From a virus, in IMG/VR virus record IMGVR_UViG_3300042922_000313, positions 1 through 64,000 of that record: 64,000 nt of DNA; one strand, written 5' to 3'. A model generated the notes under the pieces. The model had not been told where the DNA came from, did not search any database, and saw nothing but the letters and a program-made list of their open reading frames with translations. The position numbers and the translations under genes were made by a program. Below, piece by piece: positions 24,610-33,041 of the stretch; within the stretch, counting starts at the first letter, position 1, and every line of letters starts with the position of its first letter.

Positions 24610-25518
24610 TTATTCTTCATAAAAGTCGTAGTACTTAAATATACTTAAATCCTTTATTCTATCGTTTCTTGAATTGATTTCATATTTTTCATTTAGTTCT
24701 TTAACTCCTAAATAGATTTCTTTTATTTCATTATCTTCATATGGAACCTTATTTCCATTAAGAGCGCAATTGTAGATTACATTGTATTTCTGAGCCAAAC
24801 TACGAAGATTATTTTTATTGCTGCGGCTAATTTTCTTCTGATACTTACTTTCGTAAATTACTCCGGCTTCAGTTACCTTTTTCTTATCTTTGAATCTACC
24901 ATAGGTGGAAGGTATCTCACTTATTCCCCCTTCATTTTTAATAACAGAACATGTTGGTTTATGTAAATACAATAATTCATAAGATTCTAACTTATTTAAA
25001 TACGAGTATATGGTTTTTTCATTTAGTCCAATTTTTTCACTCATTGCTTCAATAGATGTAAAACCTACCCCCATTAACTCATCGTCTTTCTTTTTATGTA
25101 AAGTGCTTAATATGTATATGTAAAATCGAATGATAGATATAGCACTAGCAAATTGATCTACCTTGGATAGTATCCATCTTATATCTGCAATATCAACATT
25201 GGTGAAAAATCCTTCTTTCTCATAAATATAAGATACGTCTGCTACACATTCACACCTCCTTTTAGTTTTGTCTATCTCTGGAACAACATTAATAATTTTA
25301 TTGTCTACTAGGTTGATAATTCCATCATTCAAGCTGTCGTACATAGGTCTTAACACAGGGAAATTTCCATCTAACGTATAAGAGAGAAGATTTGCGTTTA
25401 TGTAATACTGTTTAATATTTTTCTTCATTAGGCATAAAAGTGCGAGATAGGCAACATAGCCATTGTTATTTATACTGGTGTTAATGGTTATTTTGTCCTT
25501 AATATAAAGCGTTTTCAT
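24610..25518 (-). CDS. Winged-helix replication-initiator-like protein
   Basis: 302 residues. The start is ATG 25518 close to AAGGAGGTG; an in-frame TTG at 25533 is upstream of it. Residues about 140-200 hold a helix-turn-helix (MSEKIGLNEKTIYSYLNKLESYELLYLH), and the preceding CxC pair (RRCECVADV) interrupts two helical blocks. This resembles plasmid or phage replication proteins with DnaD/RepA-like winged helices in Bacillota; a purely regulatory role cannot be excluded. A sigma-A promoter with the AT-rich element lies upstream at 25847-25896. Confidence 0.5.
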   Translation of the reverse strand: MKTLYIKDKITINTSINNNGYVAYLALLCLMKKNIKQYYINANLLSYTLDGNFPVLRPMYDSLNDGIINLVDNKIINVVPEIDKTKRRCECVADVSYIYEKEGFFTNVDIADIRWILSKVDQFASAISIIRFYIYILSTLHKKKDDELMGVGFTSIEAMSEKIGLNEKTIYSYLNKLESYELLYLHKPTCSVIKNEGGISEIPSTYGRFKDKKKVTEAGVIYESKYQKKISRSNKNNLRSLAQKYNVIYNCALNGNKVPYEDNEIKEIYLGVKELNEKYEINSRNDRIKDLSIFKYYDFYEE

Positions 25519-25618
25519 CACCTCCTTAATCAAATGTAAATAAATGCAAATTCCAAGATAATTACGAAATTTTTCTCGCTAGGTTAAGATAGACAGGAAA
25601 AACTTCGTAAAAAACTGC

Positions 25619-25732
25619 CTAGTTTTGGAGTGCCTTATTATATATAAGATAAATACTATTATTAATAATAAGATTATTAAATATATAAATATATTTAATA
25701 TCGCTATCTTCTTGTATAGTTTGTGTTTTCAT
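25619..25732 (-). CDS. Possible 37-residue leader peptide
   Basis: MKTQTIQEDSDIKYIYIFNN... at an ATG following GAAAGGAG by about 11 bases, between the promoter at 25847 and the winged-helix gene. Ile/Tyr/Asn-rich, AT-driven composition. It may be translated as a leader; equally it may be chance. Confidence 0.3.
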   Translation of the reverse strand: MKTQTIQEDSDIKYIYIFNNLIINNSIYLIYNKALQN

Positions 25733-25846
25733 ATTTCATTTTCTCCTTTCTGATAATCATTTGTTTAATAGTTTCTGTTATATATATGCTACGTTAAAAC
25801 TTTTCTATGTAATTCATTTGCTATAGTAAAATATATCACATTTCCA

Positions 25847-25896
25847 ATTATATCATATCAAATCTCATGAGTCAATAGTTTTATATCTATTATGTT
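25847..25896 (-). promoter_or_regulatory. Sigma-A promoter with AT-rich upstream element (minus)
   Basis: On the minus strand AACATAATAGATATAAAAC (25896-25878), two bases, TTGACT (25875-25870), 17-bp spacer, TATAAT (25852-25847). It is the only strong minus-strand promoter of this design that I see, and it points at the replication genes. Confidence 0.8.
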
Positions 25897-25905
25897 AAAA
25901 ATAAT

Positions 25906-25933
25906 TTTAGGTGTAAGTTTCCCTACACCTAAA
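25906..25933 (-). terminator. Terminator of the par/FtsK operon
   Basis: Perfect 10-bp stem TTTAGGTGTA/TACACCTAAA, 8-nt loop, then ATTATTTTT on the minus strand, right after the stop of the Replic_Relax gene. It separates the partition operon from the next promoter. Confidence 0.85.
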
Positions 25934-25939
25934 TGAGTA

Positions 25940-26497
25940 TTACAATTTGAAATCACTGAAGTCTGTCTTGATAAACTCATATTTTACTTTGCTTCCATCA
26001 GGTATCTTTGCCTTATTGCTGACTACGAATACAGTTGGCATTACTGGTAGGTTAAACGACTTGTAATTATCGTTACTGTTGAATCGTTCATACTTTGCAT
26101 AATTGAATCCTTTATTGCTGATTTCCACCTCTAAGAATCCCATATACCTACTTCCTCTATATTCATATCCGAATATAGCATCAGGTCTAATATCTCCATA
26201 TTGAGGTTCTATCTTAAATGTAATCACCTCATTAGCTTGCTTGTGTAACTCACGATAGAAGTCTGTTACAAGTAAACTATGTTTCAATTGTTGTGGTGGA
26301 TCTTTCTTAGCATGATAGATATACTCCTGTGATACAAAATCTCTTGTGCGTCTAATATACTTATTCTGGTGTATTACTTCTAGCCGTTTATAACATGCTG
26401 CTTTACTTGGAAAGAATATCTCAGCAATAGTAGAAGTAGTAGCTACCTTATAATCTTGGATAAACTCTATTATTTGATGATCTCTTGTGGTGAGCAT
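25940..26497 (-). CDS. Replication-relaxation (Replic_Relax) family protein
   Basis: 185 residues, ATG after GAGAGGTGAAATT. An N-terminal winged helix (TTRDHQIIEFIQDYKVATTSTIAEIFF ... YKRLEVIHQNKYIRR) is followed by a compact nuclease-like domain with IRPDAIFGYEY and FLEVEISNKGF, where D/E/K positions recall restriction-fold nucleases. Members of this family accompany FtsK-like ATPases in Gram-positive plasmids and integrative elements. It likely acts with the adjacent ATPase in replication or transfer. Confidence 0.75.
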   Translation of the reverse strand: MLTTRDHQIIEFIQDYKVATTSTIAEIFFPSKAACYKRLEVIHQNKYIRRTRDFVSQEYIYHAKKDPPQQLKHSLLVTDFYRELHKQANEVITFKIEPQYGDIRPDAIFGYEYRGSRYMGFLEVEISNKGFNYAKYERFNSNDNYKSFNLPVMPTVFVVSNKAKIPDGSKVKYEFIKTDFSDFKL

Positions 26498-26563
26498 AAT
26501 TTCACCTCTCTAATACGGTTTCTAATAGCATTCTATTATGGTTCTAGTATAAATGTGAGTGTT

Positions 26564-27808
26564 TTACCATCCAACAGCATTAAAGATGTCTTCATCTGTC
26601 AATTGACCATTCTTGGTTTGTTTTGGTTTCTGTTTATTTACATAAGTGTGCTTAATCAATTCTTTACAAGGATCAGTGTCTAGGAATGGGCATTGTACTT
26701 CTATTAACTTACCACCACGTTTAAACTTGGCATGACCATTACCACGTAATTTCTCCAATCCAACTTCATCAATGATTATGCTGCTATTAGTACTATTAAT
26801 AGTTTTTAAGCCTAAAATTGATGTTATATTAGCTTTTATATCACCATCAAGTATCTTAGACGACGGACGTTGGGTGCTAAGCAAAATGTGAATGCCACAG
26901 GCTCTGGACTTCCTCGCCAATAATTTCAATAGATTCATGTCATCAGATTTTGCGTCTAAATCAGCAAATTCGTCTACAATTAATATTTGATAATCCATCT
27001 TCTTTAGTTTAAACTTTTTATTGTATTCTTTGATGTCTTTAACATCTTTCTCGTAGAACAAATCATATCGTCTGTCCACCTCTATACTCAGAGACATTAA
27101 TAAATCATGTGTCTCTTTTGTATTTCTACAAAAGCTTGCTACCTTACTAGAATTACGAAACAAGTTAAATTCAGCTCCATTCTTCAAGTCTACTAGGTGT
27201 AATGTTACATCTGACATAAGTATTAAATTAGTAATTATCGTTCTGATAATGGTACTTTTCCCACTACCAGATTCTCCATAAATACCCATATGTGGTTCTC
27301 CAGATGATAAATCACATGAGATTAGTTCTTCTCTAATGTCATAACCAATAATAATAGGAACTTCACCTTTAACCTTTGTTGGCACATATTCATAGAAGGT
27401 CTTCTTATTACTATTATATACTTCAATCATTATCTCCTTATAGGTGTACTTCATATCAACTTCAGCACCAATATAGTTCTCTATAGCTTCTTTCTTGTCA
27501 TCAAAGTCCTTAATGCTTAATCCTGCTGGTAATGTAAATCTGTAAATGGTGCTAATATCTGTTTTTGTCTTACCTTTTAGAATCGGATATGCTAATCCTT
27601 TACCTAATCCTAAGTTATGAAACAACCTATCAAATTTGCTATAAGTCCATGCATAGTAGGTTATTCCTGCTACTCCAAGCACTTTGAATAACTTACACAT
27701 AGGAGATAGTGATGGATCAATCAATTCAAATCCAAAGCCACACATGATTGAATATGCACTGTTTTGGACGATTAACATACGTAAGTCTTTCACATCATTG
27801 TTTTTCAA
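26564..27808 (-). CDS. FtsK/SpoIIIE-like DNA translocase
   Basis: 414 residues, TTG start after GGAGTGATATA. A hydrophobic N-terminal region (MLIVQNSAYSIMCGFGFELI and LGVAGITYYAW, about residues 12-55) may anchor it in the membrane. Walker A GESGSGKST is at 178-186 and Walker B QILIVDEFADL at 274-284, followed by LLSTQRPS, the FtsK/HerA sensor pattern. It lacks the C-terminal gamma domain of chromosomal FtsK. In plasmids such ATPases (TcpA-type) pump DNA or act as coupling proteins. Co-transcribed with par and Replic_Relax genes. Confidence 0.85.
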   Translation of the reverse strand: MKNNDVKDLRMLIVQNSAYSIMCGFGFELIDPSLSPMCKLFKVLGVAGITYYAWTYSKFDRLFHNLGLGKGLAYPILKGKTKTDISTIYRFTLPAGLSIKDFDDKKEAIENYIGAEVDMKYTYKEIMIEVYNSNKKTFYEYVPTKVKGEVPIIIGYDIREELISCDLSSGEPHMGIYGESGSGKSTIIRTIITNLILMSDVTLHLVDLKNGAEFNLFRNSSKVASFCRNTKETHDLLMSLSIEVDRRYDLFYEKDVKDIKEYNKKFKLKKMDYQILIVDEFADLDAKSDDMNLLKLLARKSRACGIHILLSTQRPSSKILDGDIKANITSILGLKTINSTNSSIIIDEVGLEKLRGNGHAKFKRGGKLIEVQCPFLDTDPCKELIKHTYVNKQKPKQTKNGQLTDEDIFNAVGW

Positions 27809-27819
27809 TATATCACTCC

Positions 27820-28092
27820 TTACATATTATCAAATGAGTCTAATAGGTTGGCTAATCCTTCTTGACGAAACGGTAAATCATTATCCGAATGTGTATATAA
27901 TGGTTGCTGTACTACTTGTGCCTGATATACATTTGGGTTTTCTTCTCGTTCTAATTTCTCATATGCAGCTTCTTTCATAAATCCAGCTATATTAATATAC
28001 ATACATCTTCTTTTGATTCTGTAGTATAATTCTAATTCCTTCTGACCAAATGATACTTCTATTGATGGTGGTCTATCTTTCTTATCAGGCAT
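27820..28092 (-). CDS. ParR-like DNA-binding protein
   Basis: 90 residues, ATG after GGAGGTAGTT. The N-terminus (PSIEVSFGQKELELYYRIKRRCMYINIAGFMKEAAYEKL) fits a ribbon-helix-helix fold: one strand and two helices. The remainder is a disordered Gln/Asp-rich tail ending in a short hydrophobic helix, as in ParR proteins that contact ParM. It starts two bases after the ParM stop, so coupled translation is expected. Confidence 0.7.
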   Translation of the reverse strand: MPDKKDRPPSIEVSFGQKELELYYRIKRRCMYINIAGFMKEAAYEKLEREENPNVYQAQVVQQPLYTHSDNDLPFRQEGLANLLDSFDNM

Positions 28093-28094
28093 AA

Positions 28095-29018
28095 CTACCT
28101 CCTGTTGTCACATGCTCTTAATTGTGGTTCTATTTGTGATCCAAATCTTTGATAACCAACTTTATAATAACCGATTGCATTTGCAAATTGACTATTCACC
28201 ATGAGTCTAGCTGAAGGGAAGTATAGTTTAAACAAGTCATAGAATACGATAGCTGAACCACCACATAAGTATATTTGTGTATTAGCTGAAGGATAATTTA
28301 ATTGGAATTCCTTTAATATTGGCTCTAGGTATTGTTTGTAAGTAGATAGTAAGAAATCAGTAGATACTTTTTCTCCGTGAAGATATAAGCCATTAGATAG
28401 AATTGTTTCTGCATATTGAATATCTAGAGTGAGATTGTACTTTTCATTTACCATATTGATTATCTTAGAATATAACTTTTGTACTCCTTGTGTCCATGTA
28501 TCATACTTCTGTAATACTGGATTTCCATAGATGATTTCTAAGTAGGCTATGTCGATTGTCATTCCACCAAAATCAAATATGATTACATGACTATTTAACT
28601 CTTGCTGGCTTAATGCCGCACCAATACATTGAGGCATTACGAATACATCTTGGATACTGAAGTTGAATGGTTTGCCTCTGTATATAACTTCTGATCCATT
28701 GTATCCTAATATCATTTTCTTAAATTTATCTTTCTGTGATTTGTATTGTGCAATTGGTAATCCAACAACTAGATAGTAATCATCACTACCTGTCATTGCC
28801 AGATTGGTTAGTGTTGTAACTTTGTTTATCTCGCTGTCGCTCTTATCAAACTGTACATTTCTTTCTCCGGCTCCAACTGAGTAGTCTACACCATCAATAG
28901 TAATTAATGCTGAAGCTCCTAATGATACTGTTTCTCTAGTGTAAGCTGAACGGAATATTCTCATCTCATTGTCTTTTGTGTATAAGTACCCGTGATCTAA
29001 TCCTTTAATTCTGCCCAT
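28095..29018 (-). CDS. parM: ParM/actin-like plasmid segregation ATPase
   Basis: 307 residues, ATG after AAGGGGGCATTATTTAC. Actin-fold motifs are visible: phosphate 1-like GLDHGYLYTK (6-15), phosphate 2 IIFDFGGMTIDIAYL (146-160), and the adenosine loop YLCGGSAIVFY (250-260). It polymerises to push sister copies of a low-copy replicon apart. First gene of the operon parM-parR-ftsK-Replic_Relax; the upstream region carries direct repeats that may be the centromere and autoregulatory site. Confidence 0.88.
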   Translation of the reverse strand: MGRIKGLDHGYLYTKDNEMRIFRSAYTRETVSLGASALITIDGVDYSVGAGERNVQFDKSDSEINKVTTLTNLAMTGSDDYYLVVGLPIAQYKSQKDKFKKMILGYNGSEVIYRGKPFNFSIQDVFVMPQCIGAALSQQELNSHVIIFDFGGMTIDIAYLEIIYGNPVLQKYDTWTQGVQKLYSKIINMVNEKYNLTLDIQYAETILSNGLYLHGEKVSTDFLLSTYKQYLEPILKEFQLNYPSANTQIYLCGGSAIVFYDLFKLYFPSARLMVNSQFANAIGYYKVGYQRFGSQIEPQLRACDNRR

Positions 29019-29033
29019 GTAAATAATGCCCCC

Positions 29034-29144
29034 TTACCTGATATTTCACGAAAGTTACTGATGAAATACTGTGGTAGTTATGATTTATAGTCTAATCTAT
29101 GATAGGTTTTCCTGTAAGTTACCTGTTTTTCACGAAAAGTACTG
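29034..29144. repeat. Direct repeats, putative parC centromere
   Basis: Two copies of about 26 bp (29034-29060 TTACCTG..TTTCACGAAAG.TACTG and 29119-29144), separated by about 58 bp, immediately upstream of parM. Shared core on the plus strand: TTACCTGnTnTTTCACGAAAnGTACTG (approximate). Such repeats are the usual ParR binding array and also the operon's operator; two full copies is fewer than in classical parC sites. Confidence 0.55.
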
Positions 29145-29219
29145 AAACTGTCAAAATGCTTGTATCATATTGTGAATAATTAATATTTCTTGAGACATAC
29201 TAGCAATGAGGTGATATGT

Positions 29220-29780
29220 GTGGGATTTGAGCTAGGAATAGGATTATTACTGATTGTTATAATTGTATTCATTGATGATATGCATAAGAAGAAGGATTAT
29301 AGGAGAAGAAAGTCTACTGGAGATAAAGGTGAGAGTGTAGTAGCTAAGAGATTAAATGAATTAGATGGTGATTTTGTTGTTGAACACAATGTTTACTTTG
29401 GCAGAACACAGATAGACCATCTGGTAATTGATCATGAAGAGATGATATGTTATGTGATTGAAACAAAATATTGGGCTGGTAAGATAAGTGGGAGATGGGA
29501 TGATGAATATTGGACTCAGGATAAAGGTGGTAAGGTTAGATACTATAAGAATCCGATAAAGCAGAATAGATATCATTGTACTGTGGTTAAAAGATATTAT
29601 AGCGGATATAAAACTGTAAATATAGTTGTGTTTGTGGGTAATAGTAATGTGCCAAAGAGTAAATGTATTGTCCAAGTGGATAAGCTGGTTGATTATATTT
29701 ATAGGACTTCCAATAAGGTATCTAATAATATATCTAATAGGGTTATAATTGATAGTAATTCAGATTGGTTGTCTATGTAG
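29220..29780 (+). CDS. Membrane-anchored NERD-domain nuclease
   Basis: 186 residues, GTG start at 29220 seven bases after GAGGTGAT (an in-frame TTG at 29190 has no ribosome site). One N-terminal membrane helix (GLLLIVIIVFI). NERD motifs follow: GDKGESVVAKRLNEL, NVYFGRTQIDHLVID and CYVIETKYWAGKISG, the D...ExK arrangement of a restriction-type nuclease, then W and YKNPIKQN. Family members are linked to DNA handling in mobile elements. It is the first plus-strand gene, reading away from par toward the skewed gene-free region. Confidence 0.82.
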   Translation: MGFELGIGLLLIVIIVFIDDMHKKKDYRRRKSTGDKGESVVAKRLNELDGDFVVEHNVYFGRTQIDHLVIDHEEMICYVIETKYWAGKISGRWDDEYWTQDKGGKVRYYKNPIKQNRYHCTVVKRYYSGYKTVNIVVFVGNSNVPKSKCIVQVDKLVDYIYRTSNKVSNNISNRVIIDSNSDWLSM

Positions 29781-29841
29781 GTTGAAACCTAGTATATTCA
29801 TATATTGATATATAATATTTAATCCTTTACGTACTAATTAT

Positions 29842-29890
29842 ACTCTTCATCTCCCTTTCTCTCCTTTTTCCCTTTTGTTTTTTATTTTTA
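29842..29890 (+). other. Polypyrimidine tract
   Basis: About 50 nt almost wholly C and T (CTCTTCATCTCCCTTTCTCTCC onward), ending in TTTTATTTTT. It follows the NERD gene and opens the gene-free region; it could act as a primer-assembly or unwinding site, or as an intrinsic stop for the NERD transcript. Confidence 0.45.
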
Positions 29891-30954
29891 CTGAAATAGA
29901 ATGAAGATTGAAGCGAAAAACAAAGAAGAATCAATAAGATGGATATTGAGTTATATTATGGAAAATTTATGTGAAATAATAATTGATATTTAGATGTATA
30001 AAATTTAAGATATAGTTGTAAGCTTGTATAATGCGATTTAAGACAGTAATTTTAAAAGTGATATTAGATTACCTTAAAAGAGATTTAGCTTCTGTATGGT
30101 CGTTTTAGAGCGTGGAGATAAGTAGCATAAGTGGAATAATTTTCAAATTTTTAATGGTGTCTACTAGAAATAGGGGATGCCATTTTTATTTATTAAAAAA
30201 GTATTCTCTGGAGAATGTTTTAAGGCATTAAATTTTTATAGGTATATTAGTTATCCTAAAATGTATTTGAGTGGCTCTGAGAGGCTAATAGACGTATTAA
30301 AATGAATAATAGTTGAGTGAGATAGGTGTGGATTTGATAATTGAATAGAAAATGATTTATTTGGCTTGTAAAATAAACAATCCAAATGTAATAAATAGTG
30401 ATTTGGTTAGTGAGAGCTGATGTGATTAAGTTATGATAGTATATATAAAACTATAATGCATAGAATCGATTTTAAGACGTTATTTTTCTTTAGGTATGTT
30501 ATTTATCGTCTGAATAGTTTTAGAGGCTCCTAGAGCATTATAGACGGCTTAGAATTGATTGTAGATGTGGTGGGAAGTGAGAGTTTGGATGAGATTATAA
30601 ATTTGAGTAGTTTTATTGATAGATTTGATTGAGTTAGAATATTAACATAATATATATTAAATTATTATTCATAGAAGACGTTTTAAGACGATTTTATTTG
30701 TTAGGTGAATATTTTATCAAGTGAGTTGATTTAGTGTCTTAAATTTGATTCTGGAAAGCGTAGATGGTATTGTAGTAGATGGGATGTGGTTGAGATTTAA
30801 ATAAATTGATCAGGTGATACCAGATTGATGATTGATTATACATATACTTCGGTGAGTGGGTAAATATGAGGTTTGAATGGTGAGTGAAAAGTGGGAGAAA
30901 AGGTAGGAAATATAATGGTTTGATGAGTGTGAGAATGGTTGGATTTGATTGGGA
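29891..30954. other. G-rich/C-poor flank of the gene-free region
   Basis: No convincing gene. The plus strand is strongly enriched in G over C (for example 30541-30600 has about 20 G against 2 C). It contains GTGAG/AGTGAGA words all in one orientation (near 30312, 30410, 30573, 30852, 30882) and a family of imperfect repeats (see 30033-30770). Possible replication origin or segregation zone. Confidence 0.7.
30033..30770 (+). repeat. Four imperfect about 80-bp repeats at 185-253 bp spacing
   Basis: Copies begin near 30033, 30218, 30471 and 30690. Shared core: TTTTAAGACG-TTATTTT..TTTAGGTAT.TTA, with the second and third copies also sharing GAGGCTC/GGCTCTGAGAGGCT and AATAGACG about 50 bp on. 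Two copies are preceded by the TATATAAAAC/TATATTAAA element and AT.CATAGAA. They may be iterons or decayed repeated binding sites. Confidence 0.5.
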
Positions 30955-31449
30955 TTAGTGGGAGAGAATATTGGATTTATGTTAAAAATATACCCTCATT
31001 CGACGAAGCCTTTATTTATGCTAGGTGTAGCGATTTTTGAGTCAAAAAGTGCATTTTTATACATTTTCAAAATGGCTGAAAGTGGCTTAAATAGGGCATT
31101 CTCTCGAACTCACTGTCGAACTAAATTGGTGTAAAAATAGGTAATCGATTCGAAAAATGTGAGTTACGTGTGAGTGGAACAGATAGGCACTATTCAATGC
31201 ATAGTAAACCGATATGAAATGTAAACTATGCCCCCTATGCCTGAGATAGGCTTATTTCAAGGCTTTTCAATAGTCACTTTCGTATTCTGTACTTTTCCTA
31301 AAGTGAGAATGACAGCAGAAGAGTAATGAAATGTCAAGTTAGCTCTACATATTATATAATTGTATCTGACCATACCAGAAATAACGATAATTAGCATATC
31401 TATATTGTCAGTTCGCAAATGCAATATATATCTTACATTAACTAAATTC
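30955..31449. other. Balanced core of the gene-free region (candidate origin or recombination site)
   Basis: Composition returns to normal for about 490 bp between the two skewed flanks. It contains five TCGA tetramers within 155 bp (30999, 31104, 31116, 31145, 31150), including the repeat TCGAAC..TCGAAC, the inverted repeat GCATAGT/ACTATGC (31199-31231) and two AGATAGGC copies (31181, 31244). A 61-codon frame (30949-31134) has no ribosome site and I do not accept it as a gene. Confidence 0.5.
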
Positions 31450-32165
31450 AACAACTAAATTAGTATGTGATTTAGTAACTATTTAGTATATAAATTTAGT
31501 GAATCAATATTCATAATCATGCATAAATAACCATCATTCTACTCAACTAAGTCCTAGTCAATCCATACCATCACATACATTATATACTACAATAGTATAC
31601 TATATTAATTACACACTATCTATAATATTCCAATAATTATATCATAATCAAACTGGAATATATCTAACCATACTCACCAACTAGGATATCTTCACATACC
31701 AATTCACTATACTATCATAACCTATCACCATACTATGTATTAAATTATACTAATTCACTATGTTATATATCATACAATCCAACTATGCATTAATCTGATC
31801 CAATCACCATGAGCAATAGTATTAGACTATCAATCCATCAATCACAATATTATCACACTCACTCAATCAATAGCCAATCACAATCCGGTTATCCATTCTT
31901 AACCTCGTATATGCCTCATATATCTATTTATTTAATCATCCATACTCTAATACCTAAATCAAAGTTATCTAACTTATCAGATATACTCGAATATAATCTA
32001 TATTATCAGACAATAATACTACAATATATAGTAGTAAATATATCATTATATCTTAATAATATACTATATATTGTGTAGTAAAGCTGCATAATCAAGTCAA
32101 CTATATCACATATAAAACTATCACATATAACCAATAAATCTCACCTAATCAATATCTTTTGTAAT
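31450..32165. other. C-rich/G-poor flank of the gene-free region
   Basis: No gene. The plus strand is almost free of G (about 5%) while C is near 20%, the mirror image of the left flank, with words such as CACTCACTC (31857) and CTCACC in the opposite orientation to the left-flank GTGAG words. A transcript of this strand would be nearly unstructured. Confidence 0.7.
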
Positions 32166-32169
32166 ATCT

Positions 32170-32217
32170 AACATAATATATATAAAACATTGTGCAAAAT
32201 GTCAATGGTATTATAAT
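32170..32217 (+). promoter_or_regulatory. Promoter with AACATAATATATATAAAAC element, start of the early arm
   Basis: The element at 32170-32188 is followed by TTGTGC (32190-32195), a 16-bp spacer and TATAAT (32212-32217). It is the first promoter to the right of the gene-free region and drives the 85-residue gene and the structured RNA behind it. Confidence 0.7.
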
Positions 32218-32270
32218 GATAGTGTGATATAATATAAATAAAAAACGATATTTTTAAAGGAGGTTACAAA

Positions 32271-32528
32271 ATGACATTAGGTGAAAAACATATAAAAGAA
32301 AATTATATAAAAGAAGTAAGCTATGAAAAAGCCATTGAAATATCAATTATAGAAGCTAAAAGACTTGGTATTAAAAGTAGAGAAGATATATACGACAATG
32401 ATTCTATTTTTGACAGTCCTATTTATCCATGCAATGCTGAATTATACGATGAATTTTGTGACGAATACGGTTTTGATACAACAGAATATTTTCTTTTTAT
32501 AGCAAAAAGAATGGAATATGAAAAATAA
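32271..32528 (+). CDS. First early-arm gene, unknown acidic protein
   Basis: 85 residues, ATG after AAAGGAGGTTACAAA. Helical start (GEKHIKENYIKEVSYEKAIEISIIEAKRLG) and a Tyr/Asp/Phe-rich second half. No known motif. First gene after a strong promoter and followed by a structured RNA region, so it should be expressed early. Confidence 0.7.
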   Translation: MTLGEKHIKENYIKEVSYEKAIEISIIEAKRLGIKSREDIYDNDSIFDSPIYPCNAELYDEFCDEYGFDTTEYFLFIAKRMEYEK

Positions 32529-32534
32529 TATAAA

Positions 32535-32898
32535 ACAATTAAGGGCTACACGTCAAGCGTGCATGGTATGAGTGCAAAGTCTCACAAGTCCATTAGTAAC
32601 AACAACTTAATACTTCCAATCCCATTTATAGTGGTGGCTAGATTCTACCGAGTGCAATCGACTACTAGTGGATACGAGTAATTAAACTCTCGTTTATCAA
32701 AGTTGATCATGCGTTATGCTGCATTGCCTATATGGTGAGACTCCAATTTAGGTTATATCTGATTCAAGATATATAAAACAGAATAGCATAAACCACTTTA
32801 ACAAATTGACTTGTCTTTGTTATCAATGGTTAGTAAAAAATTAAATAATTAGAATGTATTTCTTAAAGCTGTAATTGCTAACATAGGATTACAGCTTT
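32535..32898 (+). ncRNA. Large structured RNA candidate
   Basis: A 360-nt stretch without a gene, visibly less AT-rich than its surroundings and full of short stems: CACG-TCAAG-CGTG, TGAG/CTCA inside TGG/CCA, ACGAG-TAATTAAACT-CTCGT, ATATCT-GATTCA-AGATAT, and an 11-bp terminal hairpin AAAGCTGTAAT/ATTACAGCTTT (32865-32898). It lies on the transcript from the 32190 promoter. Large phage RNAs of the ROOL or GOLLD kind are a possibility; I cannot confirm either by eye. Confidence 0.5.
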
Positions 32899-32951
32899 AC
32901 ATATTTACATTGTAACTATTAACAATTAAAATATCAAGGAGGTAACAAATA

Positions 32952-33029
32952 ATGAAATATAATAGACACTACTTTTTGAAAACAAAGTGTATCACGGTAT
33001 ATAGGTATAGTCCAAAACTAGCAAAATAG
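32952..33029 (+). CDS. Possible 25-residue basic peptide
   Basis: ATG after AAGGAGGTAACAAATA encodes MKYNRHYFLKTKC... ending SPKLAK. The ribosome site is excellent, which is the main argument for translation. Basic peptide of unknown role, followed 12 bp later by another small frame. Confidence 0.45.
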   Translation: MKYNRHYFLKTKCITVYRYSPKLAK

Positions 33030-33041
33030 GAGGTATCCACC

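Noticed and set aside
30949-31134. 61-codon plus-strand frame in the skew core
   Set aside because: No ribosome site, unusual composition, and it overlaps the repeat and TCGA cluster; treated as non-coding.
31809-32078. 89-codon plus frame in the C-rich flank
   Set aside because: Its composition follows the skew itself (Ser/His/Tyr/Ile repeats) and there is no ribosome site.
29890-32165. CRISPR-like interpretation of the repeated blocks
   Set aside because: Repeat copies are long, imperfect and unevenly spaced, with no conserved palindromic repeat or spacers of fixed length.
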